Shown in pieces: positions 1-8,942 of a DNA stretch of 64,000 bases; position 1 is the first letter of the stretch; every line of letters starts with the position of its first letter. The notes under the pieces are model-generated. The model was not told the DNA's origin and ran no database searches. It was given only the letters and a program-made list of their open reading frames with translations. Made by a program: the position numbers and the translations under genes. Source of the stretch: Paenarthrobacter nicotinovorans. GTDB lineage: Bacteria > Actinomycetota > Actinomycetes > Actinomycetales > Micrococcaceae. The stretch is taken from NCBI RefSeq assembly GCF_007670255.1, contig NZ_SZVS01000003.1:332295-396294 (forward strand). The letters run 5' to 3'.

Positions 1-1572
1 GATGCCCCGCTGCTGGCCGTCGTCGGTGGTTCAACCGGCGCAGGCAAGTCCACGCTGGTCAACGCCCTGGTGGGCTTTCCTGTGACCCGTGCGGGTGCGA
101 TCAGACCTACAACCCGCCAGCCGATCCTCCTCCATCACCCCGAGGACGCAGAGTGGTTCGAAGGGCAACGGATACTGCCCGGCCTGCAGCGGATCCGCGG
201 GACGGTGTCGTCGGTTCCCGTCCCGGCCAACCAGGCAGGCGCGGCTCCCGACCCGCAAGCGATCACGTCGTTGGTGCTGGCTGCGCATGACACGGTACCC
301 CAAGGCATAGCGCTCCTGGACGCGCCAGATGTGGACTCCATCTCAGACGACAACCGCCGGCTCGCCGGTCAACTGCTGGCAGCAGCTGACCTGTGGATCT
401 TTGTCACCACCGCCAACCGCTATGCCGACGCCGTTCCGTGGCGGCTGCTCGTGGACGCGGCTTCGCGGGACATCACCGTAGCCGTGGTCCTGGACCGCGT
501 GCCCGCGGCGGCCGAGGAGGAAGTGAGAACCGATCTTCAAGCAATGTTGGACCGACAAGGACTCGGCCAGGCAAAGCTCTTTGTCGTGCGGGAGAGTGCC
601 TTGGACGGGTTGGGCATGCTCCCGGCGGAATCGGTGGAACCCCTGCGGATATGGCTCGGAGCCTTGGCTGCCAACGCGGCCGGCCGCGCCGACGTCGCCC
701 GCCGGACACTCAACGGCGCCGTGAAAGCGGTAGGTCACCGGCTGGAAGGCATTGCTGCCGCCGCCAGCGCACAGGAAGCTGCGGCACGTGACCTCGGGCG
801 TTTGTGCGAGGAGGAATATGAACACGCGCTGGCCCGCATCCTGGACGCCACGAAAGACGGGGCACTCCTGCGCGGCGAAGTCCTGGCCCGGTGGCAGGAC
901 TTCGTGGGAACGGGGGAGTTCTTCCGGAGCCTCGAACAGAACATCGGACGCATGAGGGACCGGATGGGCGCTTTCTTCCGCGGCGAACCGGCTCCAGCCG
1001 TGAAGGTGGAGACCGCAATCGAAACAGGGCTCCAGGCCGTGATCCTGGACGAAGCTGCGAACGCGGCCGAAAACGTTGACAGGCGTTGGCGTTCGGATCC
1101 TGCGGGCCGCCAGCTATTAGGTACCGATGACCTGTCGGGCACAAGTGAGGGATTTGATACTAAGGCGGCCGCTGCAATTCGTACGTGGCAGGAGGGCCTG
1201 ATGGAGATGATCCGCACACAAGGCCAAGGTAAACGGACCCAGGCGAGGTGGTTGTCCTTCGGCGTCAACGGACTGGGTGCCGCGCTCATGGTCGTCGTGT
1301 TCTCGATGACGGCCGGACTGAGCGGACTGGAAATTGGCATCGCGGGTGGAACGGCCGTGGTCGGCCAGAAGCTGCTGGAAGCAGTGTTCGGCGAGGACGC
1401 GGTCCGTCGTCTGGCCCAGCAGGCAAGGCAGGATCTGCACACGCAGTGCCAGCGCCTCCTGGATGAAGAGCGGCAGCGCTTCCTCAGCAGGATCGAGGCT
1501 GCCCCGACAGGCTCCGGCGTTGACCTGCTCAGGCATGCCACGGCGCTCGGCCGACTGGCAGGGGCCGCATGA
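1..1572 (+). CDS. Dynamin-like/YfjP-family GTPase, 5'-truncated by window edge
   Basis: The reading frame is open from base 1, so the true start lies outside the window; 523 residues are visible. A P-loop (GSTGAGKS, visible residues 10-17) is followed by a Thr-Thr G2-like stretch and a G3-like LLDAPDVDS near residue 105. The NKxD base-recognition motif is not evident: the expected place reads VVLDRVPA. A hydrophobic stretch near the C-terminus (around residues 415-455) could touch or cross the membrane. The stop overlaps the next GTPase gene by 4 nt (ATGA), so the two are probably co-translated. Paired dynamin-like GTPases are known in actinobacteria (Streptomyces DynA/DynB in septation, mycobacterial IniA/IniC). 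Assignment to one of these is inference. Confidence 0.75.
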   Translation, partial: DAPLLAVVGGSTGAGKSTLVNALVGFPVTRAGAIRPTTRQPILLHHPEDAEWFEGQRILPGLQRIRGTVSSVPVPANQAGAAPDPQAITSLVLAAHDTVPQGIALLDAPDVDSISDDNRRLAGQLLAAADLWIFVTTANRYADAVPWRLLVDAASRDITVAVVLDRVPAAAEEEVRTDLQAMLDRQGLGQAKLFVVRESALDGLGMLPAESVEPLRIWLGALAANAAGRADVARRTLNGAVKAVGHRLEGIAAAASAQEAAARDLGRLCEEEYEHALARILDATKDGALLRGEVLARWQDFVGTGEFFRSLEQNIGRMRDRMGAFFRGEPAPAVKVETAIETGLQAVILDEAANAAENVDRRWRSDPAGRQLLGTDDLSGTSEGFDTKAAAAIRTWQEGLMEMIRTQGQGKRTQARWLSFGVNGLGAALMVVVFSMTAGLSGLEIGIAGGTAVVGQKLLEAVFGEDAVRRLAQQARQDLHTQCQRLLDEERQRFLSRIEAAPTGSGVDLLRHATALGRLAGAA

Positions 1573-3188
1573 GCCGCCACAGCCAGGTCCGTGAATCGTC
1601 CCAGTTACAGCGAAAGCTCGAAGCCTTGAACACCGCCCGCGAGCTCGCCGAGGGTGTCCTTCCGGATCAGGTGCTCCACTCCGTCTATGACGTCCTGGAA
1701 CGGGCGGCATCGCGGCGTTCATTGTCGGCGGGGCATACCGTAGTGGGCTTCTTCGGTGCCACCGGCAGTGGAAAGTCATCGTTGTTCAACGCAGTCTCCG
1801 GCAGTGATGTGGCCACTGCCGCTGCGCGCAGGCCAACGACGTCGGAGCCTCTGGCGGGCATCTGGGGCGAAGAGGGCAGCGGCCCGCTGCTGGATTGGCT
1901 GGAAGTGAAGGAGCGTCACGTGTTGCAGGCGGTGCCGGGGTTCGCCGACGACGACGCCGGGCTGGTGCTCCTTGATTTGCCGGACTTCGATTCGACCCGA
2001 CTGGAAAACCGGGAGATTGTCCAGCGGATGGTCGGGATGGTGGATGTCCTGGTGTGGGTCCTGGACCCGCAGAAGTATGCTGATGCAGCGGTGCACAACG
2101 GGTTTCTCCGACCGATGGCCTCCCACGGCGCTGTCACCTTGGTCGTGTTGAACCAGATGGACAAGCTCAGCGCCCCGGATGCTGCCGCAGTCATGGAGTC
2201 GTTGAAGGGGATCCTTGCCCGCGATGGTCTGGAGAAGGTCCGCGTCATGGGTGCGTCAGCCCTGACGGGCGACGGCGTACCAACCGTCCGCGCTGCCATC
2301 AGGAACGTCGTGGTCCAGCGGGCCGCCACCACACAGCGTCTGGCCGCCGATGTCGCCACGGCTGCCGCCGGATTGAGCGAGGTGTCCGGCGACGGGGAAG
2401 CGAAGGGCATCACCAGTGGCGCCAAGTCCCGCCTGGCCCAGGAGTTGGCGACGGCGGCCAACGTGCCAGTGGTGGTGGACGCGGTCCAGCGTTCTTTCCG
2501 GAGGGAATCGGCGCGCAGGACGGGGTGGCCTGTGACGCGATGGTTGCTGCGGTTCCGGTCCGACCCCCTGCGGAGGCTGAACCTTGGGCGAAGCGACACC
2601 AAGCCCGAGTTGAGCCGGACGTCCTTGCCGCCTGCCGGCGCGCCGCAGCGTGCGCGGTCCGATGCGGCTGTCAGGGATTTCGCCGATGAGGCATCAGCTG
2701 GTGCTCCCGGTCCCTGGCGCGCAGCAATCCGTGCAGCTGCACGGGAAGGGCGCGATCAGCTGCCGGATGCGCTGGACCAAGCCATCGCTGGAACGGACCT
2801 GAAAACCGCGAAACGACCCTTGTGGTGGATGCTGTTCAATACGCTGCAGTGGATTGCGCTCCTGCTGGCGGTAGGAGGCCTTGGCTGGCTCGGTGTCCTG
2901 GCGGCCCTTGGCTACTTCCAAATGCCTGTGCCGGAGGTGCCCCGGACCGAAGGGTGGCCGTGGCCAACGCTCATGGTTGCCGGGGGAGTCGCGCTGGGCG
3001 TGCTGTTGGCCATCCTTGGTCGTGTTCTGGGTGGCTGGGCGGCCCGGGCCAGGGCGGCGGGGGCGGCGAAGCGGTTGAGGGCAGCGGTTGCGGTGGTGGC
3101 CGAGCGAAGGATCGTGGAACCGGTTGATGTTGAAGTCACGCGGTTGAGGGCCTTCAACGCTGCCCTGAAGGCTGCCCGGACGAATTAG
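1569..3188 (+). CDS. Membrane-anchored dynamin-like GTPase (YfjP family)
   Basis: This 539-residue protein has a complete GTPase core. G1 is GATGSGKS at residues 63-70, the G2 Thr pair is near 90, G3 DLPDFDS is near 136, and G4 is NQMD near 195. Two hydrophobic segments (about 418-440 and 457-480) should anchor the C-terminal part in the membrane, followed by a basic, Ala/Arg-rich tail. It overlaps the upstream GTPase gene by 4 nt and probably works with it. The bacterial dynamin-like family remodels or tethers membranes, often at division sites, but the exact role here is not shown. The stop overlaps the stop of the convergent DUF1697 gene by 4 nt. Confidence 0.8.
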   Translation: MSRHSQVRESSQLQRKLEALNTARELAEGVLPDQVLHSVYDVLERAASRRSLSAGHTVVGFFGATGSGKSSLFNAVSGSDVATAAARRPTTSEPLAGIWGEEGSGPLLDWLEVKERHVLQAVPGFADDDAGLVLLDLPDFDSTRLENREIVQRMVGMVDVLVWVLDPQKYADAAVHNGFLRPMASHGAVTLVVLNQMDKLSAPDAAAVMESLKGILARDGLEKVRVMGASALTGDGVPTVRAAIRNVVVQRAATTQRLAADVATAAAGLSEVSGDGEAKGITSGAKSRLAQELATAANVPVVVDAVQRSFRRESARRTGWPVTRWLLRFRSDPLRRLNLGRSDTKPELSRTSLPPAGAPQRARSDAAVRDFADEASAGAPGPWRAAIRAAAREGRDQLPDALDQAIAGTDLKTAKRPLWWMLFNTLQWIALLLAVGGLGWLGVLAALGYFQMPVPEVPRTEGWPWPTLMVAGGVALGVLLAILGRVLGGWAARARAAGAAKRLRAAVAVVAERRIVEPVDVEVTRLRAFNAALKAARTN

Positions 3189-3721
3189 AGGGCTGCGGCG
3201 GCGTCGCTGACTTTGACCAGGGTACGGAGGTTCCGGGTAGTGGTGCTTGCCTTGTACCGCGGTTTGGATGACAGCTTGCTGAACGGGCTGTCCAACGTCC
3301 CGCCGGCAGGAGCCAACCAGGCCATTGCCTCCGGTCCCAGGCGTGTTTGTTCCACGCCATCCAAGGTTTTGCCGGCCTCGAAGAGCTCATCGAGCATTGC
3401 ACTGTCAGAAGCCAACGTGACGTAGCTGTGCGTGGACTTGTCATCGGCCGGGTAGGGGCATGCCTCAACCAGCCGGGCCACGCGATCCGCTGTCAGGACC
3501 ACCACCCAGGCGTCATAGCCAAAGGACTCACGGAGGCACTTCTCGAATTGTGCCTTGACGTCCTTGGCGGTGAGTTCGCTTTGCAGCACGACGTTTCCGC
3601 TGGCCAGCAGGGTCTTGACCTTGGAGAACGGGTAGTCCTGGAGGGCGCCCTTGAGATCGGCCATCTTGATATTGATGCCGCCCACATTGATTCCGCGCAG
3701 GAATACGGCGTAGCTGTCCAT
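3185..3721 (-). CDS. DUF1697 family protein
   Basis: The 178-residue product begins with the family signature MDSYAVFLRGINVGGINIKM and keeps the LLASGNVVLQSE and FGYDAWVVVL stretches typical of DUF1697 proteins. No biochemical function is established for the family. Its start lies 2 nt after the end of the IclR-type regulator gene, so both probably share one transcript. Its stop codon overlaps that of the convergent GTPase gene, leaving no room for a separate terminator. It could only be tied to leucine metabolism by association, and I would not infer that. Confidence 0.85.
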   Translation of the reverse strand: MDSYAVFLRGINVGGINIKMADLKGALQDYPFSKVKTLLASGNVVLQSELTAKDVKAQFEKCLRESFGYDAWVVVLTADRVARLVEACPYPADDKSTHSYVTLASDSAMLDELFEAGKTLDGVEQTRLGPEAMAWLAPAGGTLDSPFSKLSSKPRYKASTTTRNLRTLVKVSDAAAAL

Positions 3722-3723
3722 GA

Positions 3724-4443
3724 CTAGTCGTTGTTCTTCCGCAACGCCTCAGTCAGGACCCGCGCAGCGTTGCAGACGACTTCGGCATGCAGGCGGCCGG
3801 GCTGGCGGGTGAGTCGTTCGATGGGACCCGAAATCGATACGGCGGCGATCACCCGCCCGGAAGGGCCGCGCACGGGTGCCGAGACCGAGGCGACCCCCGG
3901 CTCGCGTTCGCCGAGGCTCTGACCCCAGCCCCGGCGTCGTACTCCTGCCAGGACGGTCGGCGTGAACCGCGCGTTCTGCAACCCTTCAAGGAGGCGGTCG
4001 TGGTCCTCCCACGCCAGCAGCACCTGGGCTGCCGAGCCGGCCTTCATGGACAACTGGGTGCCCACCGGAATGGTGTCGCGGAGGCCGATGGGACGTTCCG
4101 CTGATGCCACGCAAACGCGCCAGTCGCCTTGGCGGCGGAAGATCTGGGCGCTCTCTCCGGTCGCGTCACGGAGCTGGATGAGTACGGGGCCGGCGGAGGC
4201 GATCAGGCGGTCTTCGCCGGCGGCGGAGGCCAGCTCAACGAGGCGGCTTCCCAGGACGAAGCGTCCTTGGATGTCGCGGCTTACCAGGCGGTGGTGGACC
4301 AGGGCCAGGGCGAGGCGGTGAACCGTGGGTCGGGCGAGTCCGGTGGCTGCTACGAGCTGCGCAAGTGTCGTTGGTCCGGCCTCGAGGGCATCAAGCACTT
4401 GGGCCGCTTTATCAATGACACCGACTCCACTAGAATTGTCCAT
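3724..4443 (-). CDS. ndgR: IclR-family transcriptional regulator of leuCD (NdgR/LtbR type)
   Basis: The product has 239 residues from the ATG at 4443. The frame is open further upstream, but the extra 41 residues do not resemble the family, and MDNSSGVGVIDKAAQVLDAL is the usual N-terminus. A winged helix-turn-helix (about residues 10-65, with TTLAQLVAATGLARPTVHR) is followed by an IclR effector-binding domain. The gene is divergent from leuC. In Streptomyces and Corynebacterium the ortholog at this position (NdgR/LtbR) controls leuCD and other amino-acid genes, and that role is inferred here. The 110-bp intergenic region holds an inverted repeat that may be its operator. It is followed directly by the DUF1697 gene. 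Confidence 0.88.
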   Translation of the reverse strand: MDNSSGVGVIDKAAQVLDALEAGPTTLAQLVAATGLARPTVHRLALALVHHRLVSRDIQGRFVLGSRLVELASAAGEDRLIASAGPVLIQLRDATGESAQIFRRQGDWRVCVASAERPIGLRDTIPVGTQLSMKAGSAAQVLLAWEDHDRLLEGLQNARFTPTVLAGVRRRGWGQSLGEREPGVASVSAPVRGPSGRVIAAVSISGPIERLTRQPGRLHAEVVCNAARVLTEALRKNND

Positions 4444-4458
4444 GTAATGATATTGCCG

Positions 4459-4473
4459 TCTCAATATCTGAGA
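4459..4473. promoter_or_regulatory. Putative NdgR operator between ndgR and leuC
   Basis: A perfect inverted repeat with 5-nt arms (TCTCA / TGAGA) and a 5-nt spacer (ATATC) lies 16 nt upstream of the ndgR start and about 80 nt upstream of leuC. The AT-rich surroundings contrast with the rest of the window. IclR-family regulators bind short pseudopalindromes, and this position would allow control of both divergent genes. The assignment is inference from position and symmetry. Confidence 0.45.
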
Positions 4474-4553
4474 TGCAAGTTGTTTCGCTGGCCTATTTTG
4501 CAGCGGTGCTGCTTCAGTGGATGTAGAACAACCAACAGTGAAGGGAGTAGGCC

Positions 4554-6005
4554 GTGGGAAAGACACTGGCCGAGAAAGTCTGGGACGCGCACGTTGTGCG
4601 CAAGGGTGAAGGCGAAGGAGCCAACGCCCAGCCCGATCTTCTCTTCATCGACCTGCACCTGGTCCACGAAGTGACGTCCCCGCAGGCCTTCGAAGGGTTG
4701 CGCCTGGCCGGCCGAAAGCTGCGCCGCGTGGACCTGACAATCGCCACGGAAGACCACAACACTCCGACGCTGGATATCGACAAGCCGATTGCGGACCTCA
4801 CCAGCCGCACGCAGATTGAAACGCTGCGCGCCAACTGCAAGGAGTTCGGTGTACGCCTGCACTCGTTGGGTGACAAGGAACAGGGCATCGTGCACGTCGT
4901 GGGCCCGCAGCTGGGCCTGACCCAGCCCGGCATGACGGTGGTTTGCGGCGACTCGCACACTTCCACGCACGGCGCCTTCGGAGCGCTGGCCATGGGCATC
5001 GGAACTTCCGAAGTCGAGCACGTCATGGCTACCCAGACGTTGTCCCTGAAGCCGTTCAAGACCATGGCAATCAACGTCGAGGGCACGCTGCGCCCGGGTG
5101 TTACTGCCAAGGACATCATCCTGGCCGTCATTGCGAAGATTGGTACCGGAGGTGGCCAGGGCTATGTCCTGGAATACCGCGGTTCAGCCATCCGTGCGTT
5201 GTCCATGGATGCCCGCATGACCATCTGCAACATGTCCATCGAGGCCGGAGCCCGTGCCGGCATGGTCGCTCCGGACCAGACGACGTACGAATACATGAAG
5301 GGCCGTCCGCACGCGCCGCAGGGCGCTGACTGGGACGCCGCCGTCGAGTACTGGAACACGCTTCACACCGACGAGGACGCGACGTTCGACGTCGAAGTGG
5401 ACCTGGATGCCGACACATTGGAACCGTTCGTAACTTGGGGAACCAACCCGGGCCAGGGTGTTTCCCTCTCCGCGAAGGTTCCCTCCCCGGAGGACTTCGG
5501 CGACGAGAACGCCAAGCTGGCCGCTGAGCGCGCACTGACCTACATGGGTCTGGAAGCTGGAACGCCCATGAAGGACATCCGGGTGGACACCGTGTTCCTG
5601 GGTTCCTGCACGAACTCCCGCATCGAGGACCTGAGCGCAGCCGCGGACATTATCCGCGGCCGCGAAAAGGACCCCAACGTGCGCATGCTGGTGGTGCCGG
5701 GTTCGGCCCGTGTCCGTTTGGAAGCCGAAGCAATGGGCCTGGACAAGGTGTTCAAAGACTTCGGTGCCGAATGGCGTTTCGCTGGTTGCTCCATGTGCTT
5801 GGGCATGAACCCTGACCAGTTGGCGCCGGGGGAGCGTTGCGCCTCGACGTCGAACCGCAACTTCGAGGGCCGGCAGGGCAAGGGCGGACGCACGCACCTG
5901 GTCTCGCCCGTCGTCGCTGCAGCCACCGCGATCCGCGGAACGTTGAGCTCGCCGTCGGACCTTGAGCCGGCCTCGGCCGGAACGCTGACCGGAACCGCAG
6001 TCTAG
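4554..6005 (+). CDS. leuC: 3-isopropylmalate dehydratase large subunit
   Basis: LeuC of 483 residues isomerises 2-isopropylmalate to 3-isopropylmalate in leucine synthesis, as a heterodimer with LeuD. The aconitase-fold signatures are visible: [19 protein letters not shown] near residue 130, the cysteine of [14 protein letters not shown] near 350, and the [11 protein letters not shown] pair near 410, which together ligate the 4Fe-4S cluster. Translation starts at a GTG preceded by GAAGGGAG. The leuD start lies 9 nt downstream, with its own AGGAGG sequence, so the two form an operon. The divergent ndgR is the expected regulator. Confidence 0.97.
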   Translation: MGKTLAEKVWDAHVVRKGEGEGANAQPDLLFIDLHLVHEVTSPQAFEGLRLAGRKLRRVDLTIATEDHNTPTLDIDKPIADLTSRTQIETLRANCKEFGVRLHSLGDKEQGIVHVVGPQLGLTQPGMTVVCGDSHTSTHGAFGALAMGIGTSEVEHVMATQTLSLKPFKTMAINVEGTLRPGVTAKDIILAVIAKIGTGGGQGYVLEYRGSAIRALSMDARMTICNMSIEAGARAGMVAPDQTTYEYMKGRPHAPQGADWDAAVEYWNTLHTDEDATFDVEVDLDADTLEPFVTWGTNPGQGVSLSAKVPSPEDFGDENAKLAAERALTYMGLEAGTPMKDIRVDTVFLGSCTNSRIEDLSAAADIIRGREKDPNVRMLVVPGSARVRLEAEAMGLDKVFKDFGAEWRFAGCSMCLGMNPDQLAPGERCASTSNRNFEGRQGKGGRTHLVSPVVAAATAIRGTLSSPSDLEPASAGTLTGTAV

Positions 6006-6014
6006 GAGGACCCC

Positions 6015-6623
6015 ATGGAAAAATTCACCACCCACACCGGCATCGGGGTCCCGCTGCGGCAGAGCAACGTCGACACCGACCAGATCATCCCCGCTGTCTA
6101 CCTCAAGCGCATCACCCGCACCGGCTTCGAGGATGCCCTCTTCGCCGGATGGCGCAAGGACGAATCCTTCATCCTTAACCAGGCTCCGTTCAACGCCGGC
6201 TCCGTGCTGGTGGCCGGTCCGGACTTCGGCACGGGATCTTCCAGGGAACACGCTGTGTGGGCACTGAAGGATTATGGGTTCAAGGCCGTCCTGTCCTCGC
6301 GGTTCGCCGACATCTTCCGCGGCAACTCAGGCAAGCAAGGCCTGCTGGCCGCCCAGGTTGCCCAGGACGACATAGAACTCATCTGGAAGGTGCTGGAAAA
6401 CAACCCCGGCACGGAGGTCAAGGTGGACCTGGTGTCCAAGACTGTTGAATGCGGCAATGTCGTGGCACCCTTCGAGATCGACGACTACACCCGCTGGCGC
6501 CTCCTGGAGGGACTGGACGACATCGGCCTGACGCTCCAGCACGAAGAAGACATCACCGCCTACGAAGCCACCCGGCCATCTTTCAAGCCCCGGACGCTTC
6601 CGGCGAAAGCGGACGCCGTCTAA
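6015..6623 (+). CDS. leuD: 3-isopropylmalate dehydratase small subunit
   Basis: LeuD of 202 residues is the swivel-domain partner of LeuC. Recognisable parts are the N-terminal [16 protein letters not shown] and the [17 protein letters not shown] substrate-binding loop near residue 75. It starts at an ATG 9 nt after the leuC stop, with AGGAGG overlapping that stop. A strong stem-loop with a T-run follows about 35 nt after its stop, so the leuCD operon ends here. Confidence 0.97.
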   Translation: MEKFTTHTGIGVPLRQSNVDTDQIIPAVYLKRITRTGFEDALFAGWRKDESFILNQAPFNAGSVLVAGPDFGTGSSREHAVWALKDYGFKAVLSSRFADIFRGNSGKQGLLAAQVAQDDIELIWKVLENNPGTEVKVDLVSKTVECGNVVAPFEIDDYTRWRLLEGLDDIGLTLQHEEDITAYEATRPSFKPRTLPAKADAV

Positions 6624-6656
6624 CCGTTGACGGATCAGTGGAAATTACGCTGGCAG

Positions 6657-6699
6657 AGGACCGTCGGACCCCGAGGAAAGGGGCCGGCGGTCCTTTTTT
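6657..6699 (+). terminator. Rho-independent terminator of leuCD
   Basis: AGGACCGTCGG pairs with CCGGCGGTCCT (one G-U pair), with an extra CCCC/GGGG pairing at the top of the stem. Six Ts follow. It stands 34 nt after the leuD stop. Confidence 0.88.
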
Positions 6700-6747
6700 G
6701 CGCTGGATCTGCGGACATCGGATCCGTGTGGCGCGGGGCGGGTCCAT

Positions 6748-6776
6748 TTCGGTTCGGTAACGTGAGCTTCTATGCT
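6748..6776 (+). promoter_or_regulatory. Possible murA promoter
   Basis: TTCGGT (6748-6753) is separated by 17 nt from TATGCT (6771-6776), giving a start site near 6783 and a leader of about 50 nt. A GAGGAAA ribosome-binding sequence lies ahead of the ATG at 6832. The -10 is good and the -35 is weak, as is common in actinobacteria. Confidence 0.45.
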
Positions 6777-6831
6777 TAGCTGGAGCCTTTGTCAGTTTGG
6801 GGGGCGAGTAGTCGTGAGGAAACCGGTATAG

Positions 6832-8157
6832 ATGAGTAGTGTTCTGACAATCCGCGGTGGCGTCCCGTTAACCGGACGAGTGACCGTTCGCGGTGCCAAG
6901 AACCTTGTGCCCAAGGCCATGGTGGCCGCGTTGCTGGGCAGTGAACCATCGGTGCTGAGGAACGTGCCGGAAATCAAGGATGTAGAGGTGGTCACCAGCC
7001 TCCTGCAGCTGCACGGAGTGACTGTCGTCAAGGATCCGGTGACGGGTGACCTCACCCTGGATCCCACGGAAGCCAAGACAGCGTCCAGCACGGCCATTGA
7101 CGCGCATGCAGGGGACTCCCGCATTCCCATCCTGCTCTGCGGGCCGCTGATCCACGCGATCGGCGAAGCCTTCATCCCGGACCTTGGCGGTTGCAAGATC
7201 GGTGACCGGCCCATCGACTACCACCTGAATGTGCTTCGGCAGTTCGGTGCCGTCGTGGAAAAGCGTCCGGGCGGCATCCACATTTCAGCCCCGCACGGCC
7301 TTCATGGTGCCAAGATTTCGCTGCCTTATCCGTCGGTGGGAGCTACCGAGCAGGTTTTGCTCAGCGCAACCCGCGCCGAAGGCATCACCGAGCTCATCGG
7401 TGCGGCAACTGAACCGGAGATCATTGATCTGATCGCCGTCCTGCAGAAAATGGGCGCCATCATCAGCGTCCAAACGGACCGCACCATCCGCATCGAGGGC
7501 GTCAAGGACCTGCGCGGCTACAACCATCGTGCGCTTCCGGACAGGAACGAGTCCGCTTCCTGGGCCTCTGCTGCCTTGGTGACCCGGGGCGACATCTTCG
7601 TTGAAGGCGCCTCCCAGCGCGACATGATGACGTTCCTGAACACCTACCGCAAAGTCGGCGGCGGGATGGACATCGGCGATGACGGAATCCGTTTTTACCA
7701 CCCGGGCGGAAAACTCACTCCGCTGGTCCTCGAAACTGACGTGCACCCTGGCTTCATGACCGACTGGCAGCAGCCACTGGTGGTCGCGTTGACCCAGGCC
7801 GAGGGCGTGTCGATTGTCCATGAGACGGTCTACGAGAACCGCTTTGGCTTCACCGAGGCCCTCGCCCGCATGGGAGCGAACATCCAGGTGCACCGCGAGT
7901 GCCTTGGCAGCGTGCCGTGCCGCTTCGGCCAGCGCAACTTCCTGCACTCGGCCGTGATCTCCGGCCCCACCCCACTCCGGGGCACGGACATCGACATTCC
8001 GGACCTTCGTGGCGGCTTCAGCCACCTCATTGCAGCCTTGGCCGCAACGGGAACATCCAAGGTCACCGGGATCGATATCATCAACCGCGGTTACGAGCGC
8101 TTCACCGAGAAGCTGGCTGCCTTGGGCGCCGATTTCGACATCACCACCATCAAGTAG
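6832..8157 (+). CDS. murA: UDP-N-acetylglucosamine 1-carboxyvinyltransferase
   Basis: MurA of 441 residues transfers enolpyruvate from PEP to UDP-GlcNAc, the first committed step of peptidoglycan synthesis in the cytoplasm. The N-terminal RGAKNLVPKAMVAALLGSE carries the substrate-binding Lys-Asn. The catalytic cysteine is present in PDLGGCKIGDRPIDYHLNVL near residue 120, so the enzyme should be fosfomycin-sensitive by this criterion (mycobacterial MurA has Asp here). The gene lies after the leuCD terminator and before an acyltransferase, gpsA and ddl, probably in one operon for envelope precursors. Confidence 0.95.
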   Translation: MSSVLTIRGGVPLTGRVTVRGAKNLVPKAMVAALLGSEPSVLRNVPEIKDVEVVTSLLQLHGVTVVKDPVTGDLTLDPTEAKTASSTAIDAHAGDSRIPILLCGPLIHAIGEAFIPDLGGCKIGDRPIDYHLNVLRQFGAVVEKRPGGIHISAPHGLHGAKISLPYPSVGATEQVLLSATRAEGITELIGAATEPEIIDLIAVLQKMGAIISVQTDRTIRIEGVKDLRGYNHRALPDRNESASWASAALVTRGDIFVEGASQRDMMTFLNTYRKVGGGMDIGDDGIRFYHPGGKLTPLVLETDVHPGFMTDWQQPLVVALTQAEGVSIVHETVYENRFGFTEALARMGANIQVHRECLGSVPCRFGQRNFLHSAVISGPTPLRGTDIDIPDLRGGFSHLIAALAATGTSKVTGIDIINRGYERFTEKLAALGADFDITTIK

Positions 8158-8168
8158 CGGGGGATCCT

Positions 8169-8942
8169 TTGAAGGAATCGGCCACGAGCCGTGCCGTGTT
8201 CACGTTGCTGGCGGGGATTGCACGCCCGGCAATGAACCTGTTGATGGCCAGGAAGTGGGAAGGCCTGGAAAATCTTCCTGCCGGTGGTTTCATCGCGGTG
8301 CCCAATCACTGCACCGAGATCGACCCCATCGTTGTGGGGCATATGGTGTACAACCAGAAGCGCCCGCCGCACTTCCTGGCCAAATCGGGACTCTTCAAGG
8401 TGCCCGTGCTGGGTAGCCTGTTGCGCGCCACAAACCAGATTCCGGTTGAACGCTCGACGGCGGGGGCGAACCGCTCGCTGCAGCTCGCCAAGGAGGTGGT
8501 GGACGCCGGCGGCGCCATCATCATCTATCCGGAGGGTACGCTGACCCGCGATCCCGGTCTCTGGCCCATGAAGGGCCACACCGGGGCTGCCCGCCTGGCA
8601 CTGCAAACGGGAGCGCCTGTGGTGCCCGTAGCGCACTGGGGTGCGCAGGAGGTGTTCCCCAGGTACGCCAAGCGTTTCCACGTCTTTCCGCGAAAGACTG
8701 TCCGGGTGCTGGTCGGAGAACCGGTGGATTTGAGCTCCTTTACTGACCGCCCCCTTGACCGCGGTACCCTCACGGAAGCCACCGAGGTGATCATGGACGC
8801 CATCACGGCTCTCCTGGAGACGCTTCGCGGCGAAGAGGCGCCGGCTGAGCGATGGGACCCCGCGCTCCACAAGCAGAGCAAGCATGGCCGTCTCGTTGAA
8901 GGTGCACCTGCAGAGGATGAGGACCCGGAGGCTGGAAAGTGA
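8169..8942 (+). CDS. 1-acyl-sn-glycerol-3-phosphate acyltransferase (PlsC family)
   Basis: The product has 257 residues from a TTG at 8169, which follows murA by 11 nt and is preceded by GGGGG. The frame is open further upstream, but only inside murA. The PlsC/LPLAT motif I (NHCTEID, near residue 45) and motif III (IIYPEGTLTRD, near 117) are clear. The enzyme should acylate lysophosphatidate or a related lysolipid at the membrane. The next gene, gpsA, makes the glycerol-3-phosphate backbone, which fits. The two genes overlap by 4 nt. PlsC itself or a paralog cannot be told apart from sequence alone. Confidence 0.87.
   Translation: MKESATSRAVFTLLAGIARPAMNLLMARKWEGLENLPAGGFIAVPNHCTEIDPIVVGHMVYNQKRPPHFLAKSGLFKVPVLGSLLRATNQIPVERSTAGANRSLQLAKEVVDAGGAIIIYPEGTLTRDPGLWPMKGHTGAARLALQTGAPVVPVAHWGAQEVFPRYAKRFHVFPRKTVRVLVGEPVDLSSFTDRPLDRGTLTEATEVIMDAITALLETLRGEEAPAERWDPALHKQSKHGRLVEGAPAEDEDPEAGK

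Noticed and set aside
4444..4566. N-terminal extension of the IclR regulator to 4566
   Set aside because: The extra 41 residues run into the leuC start and lack family similarity. The ATG at 4443 gives the normal length.
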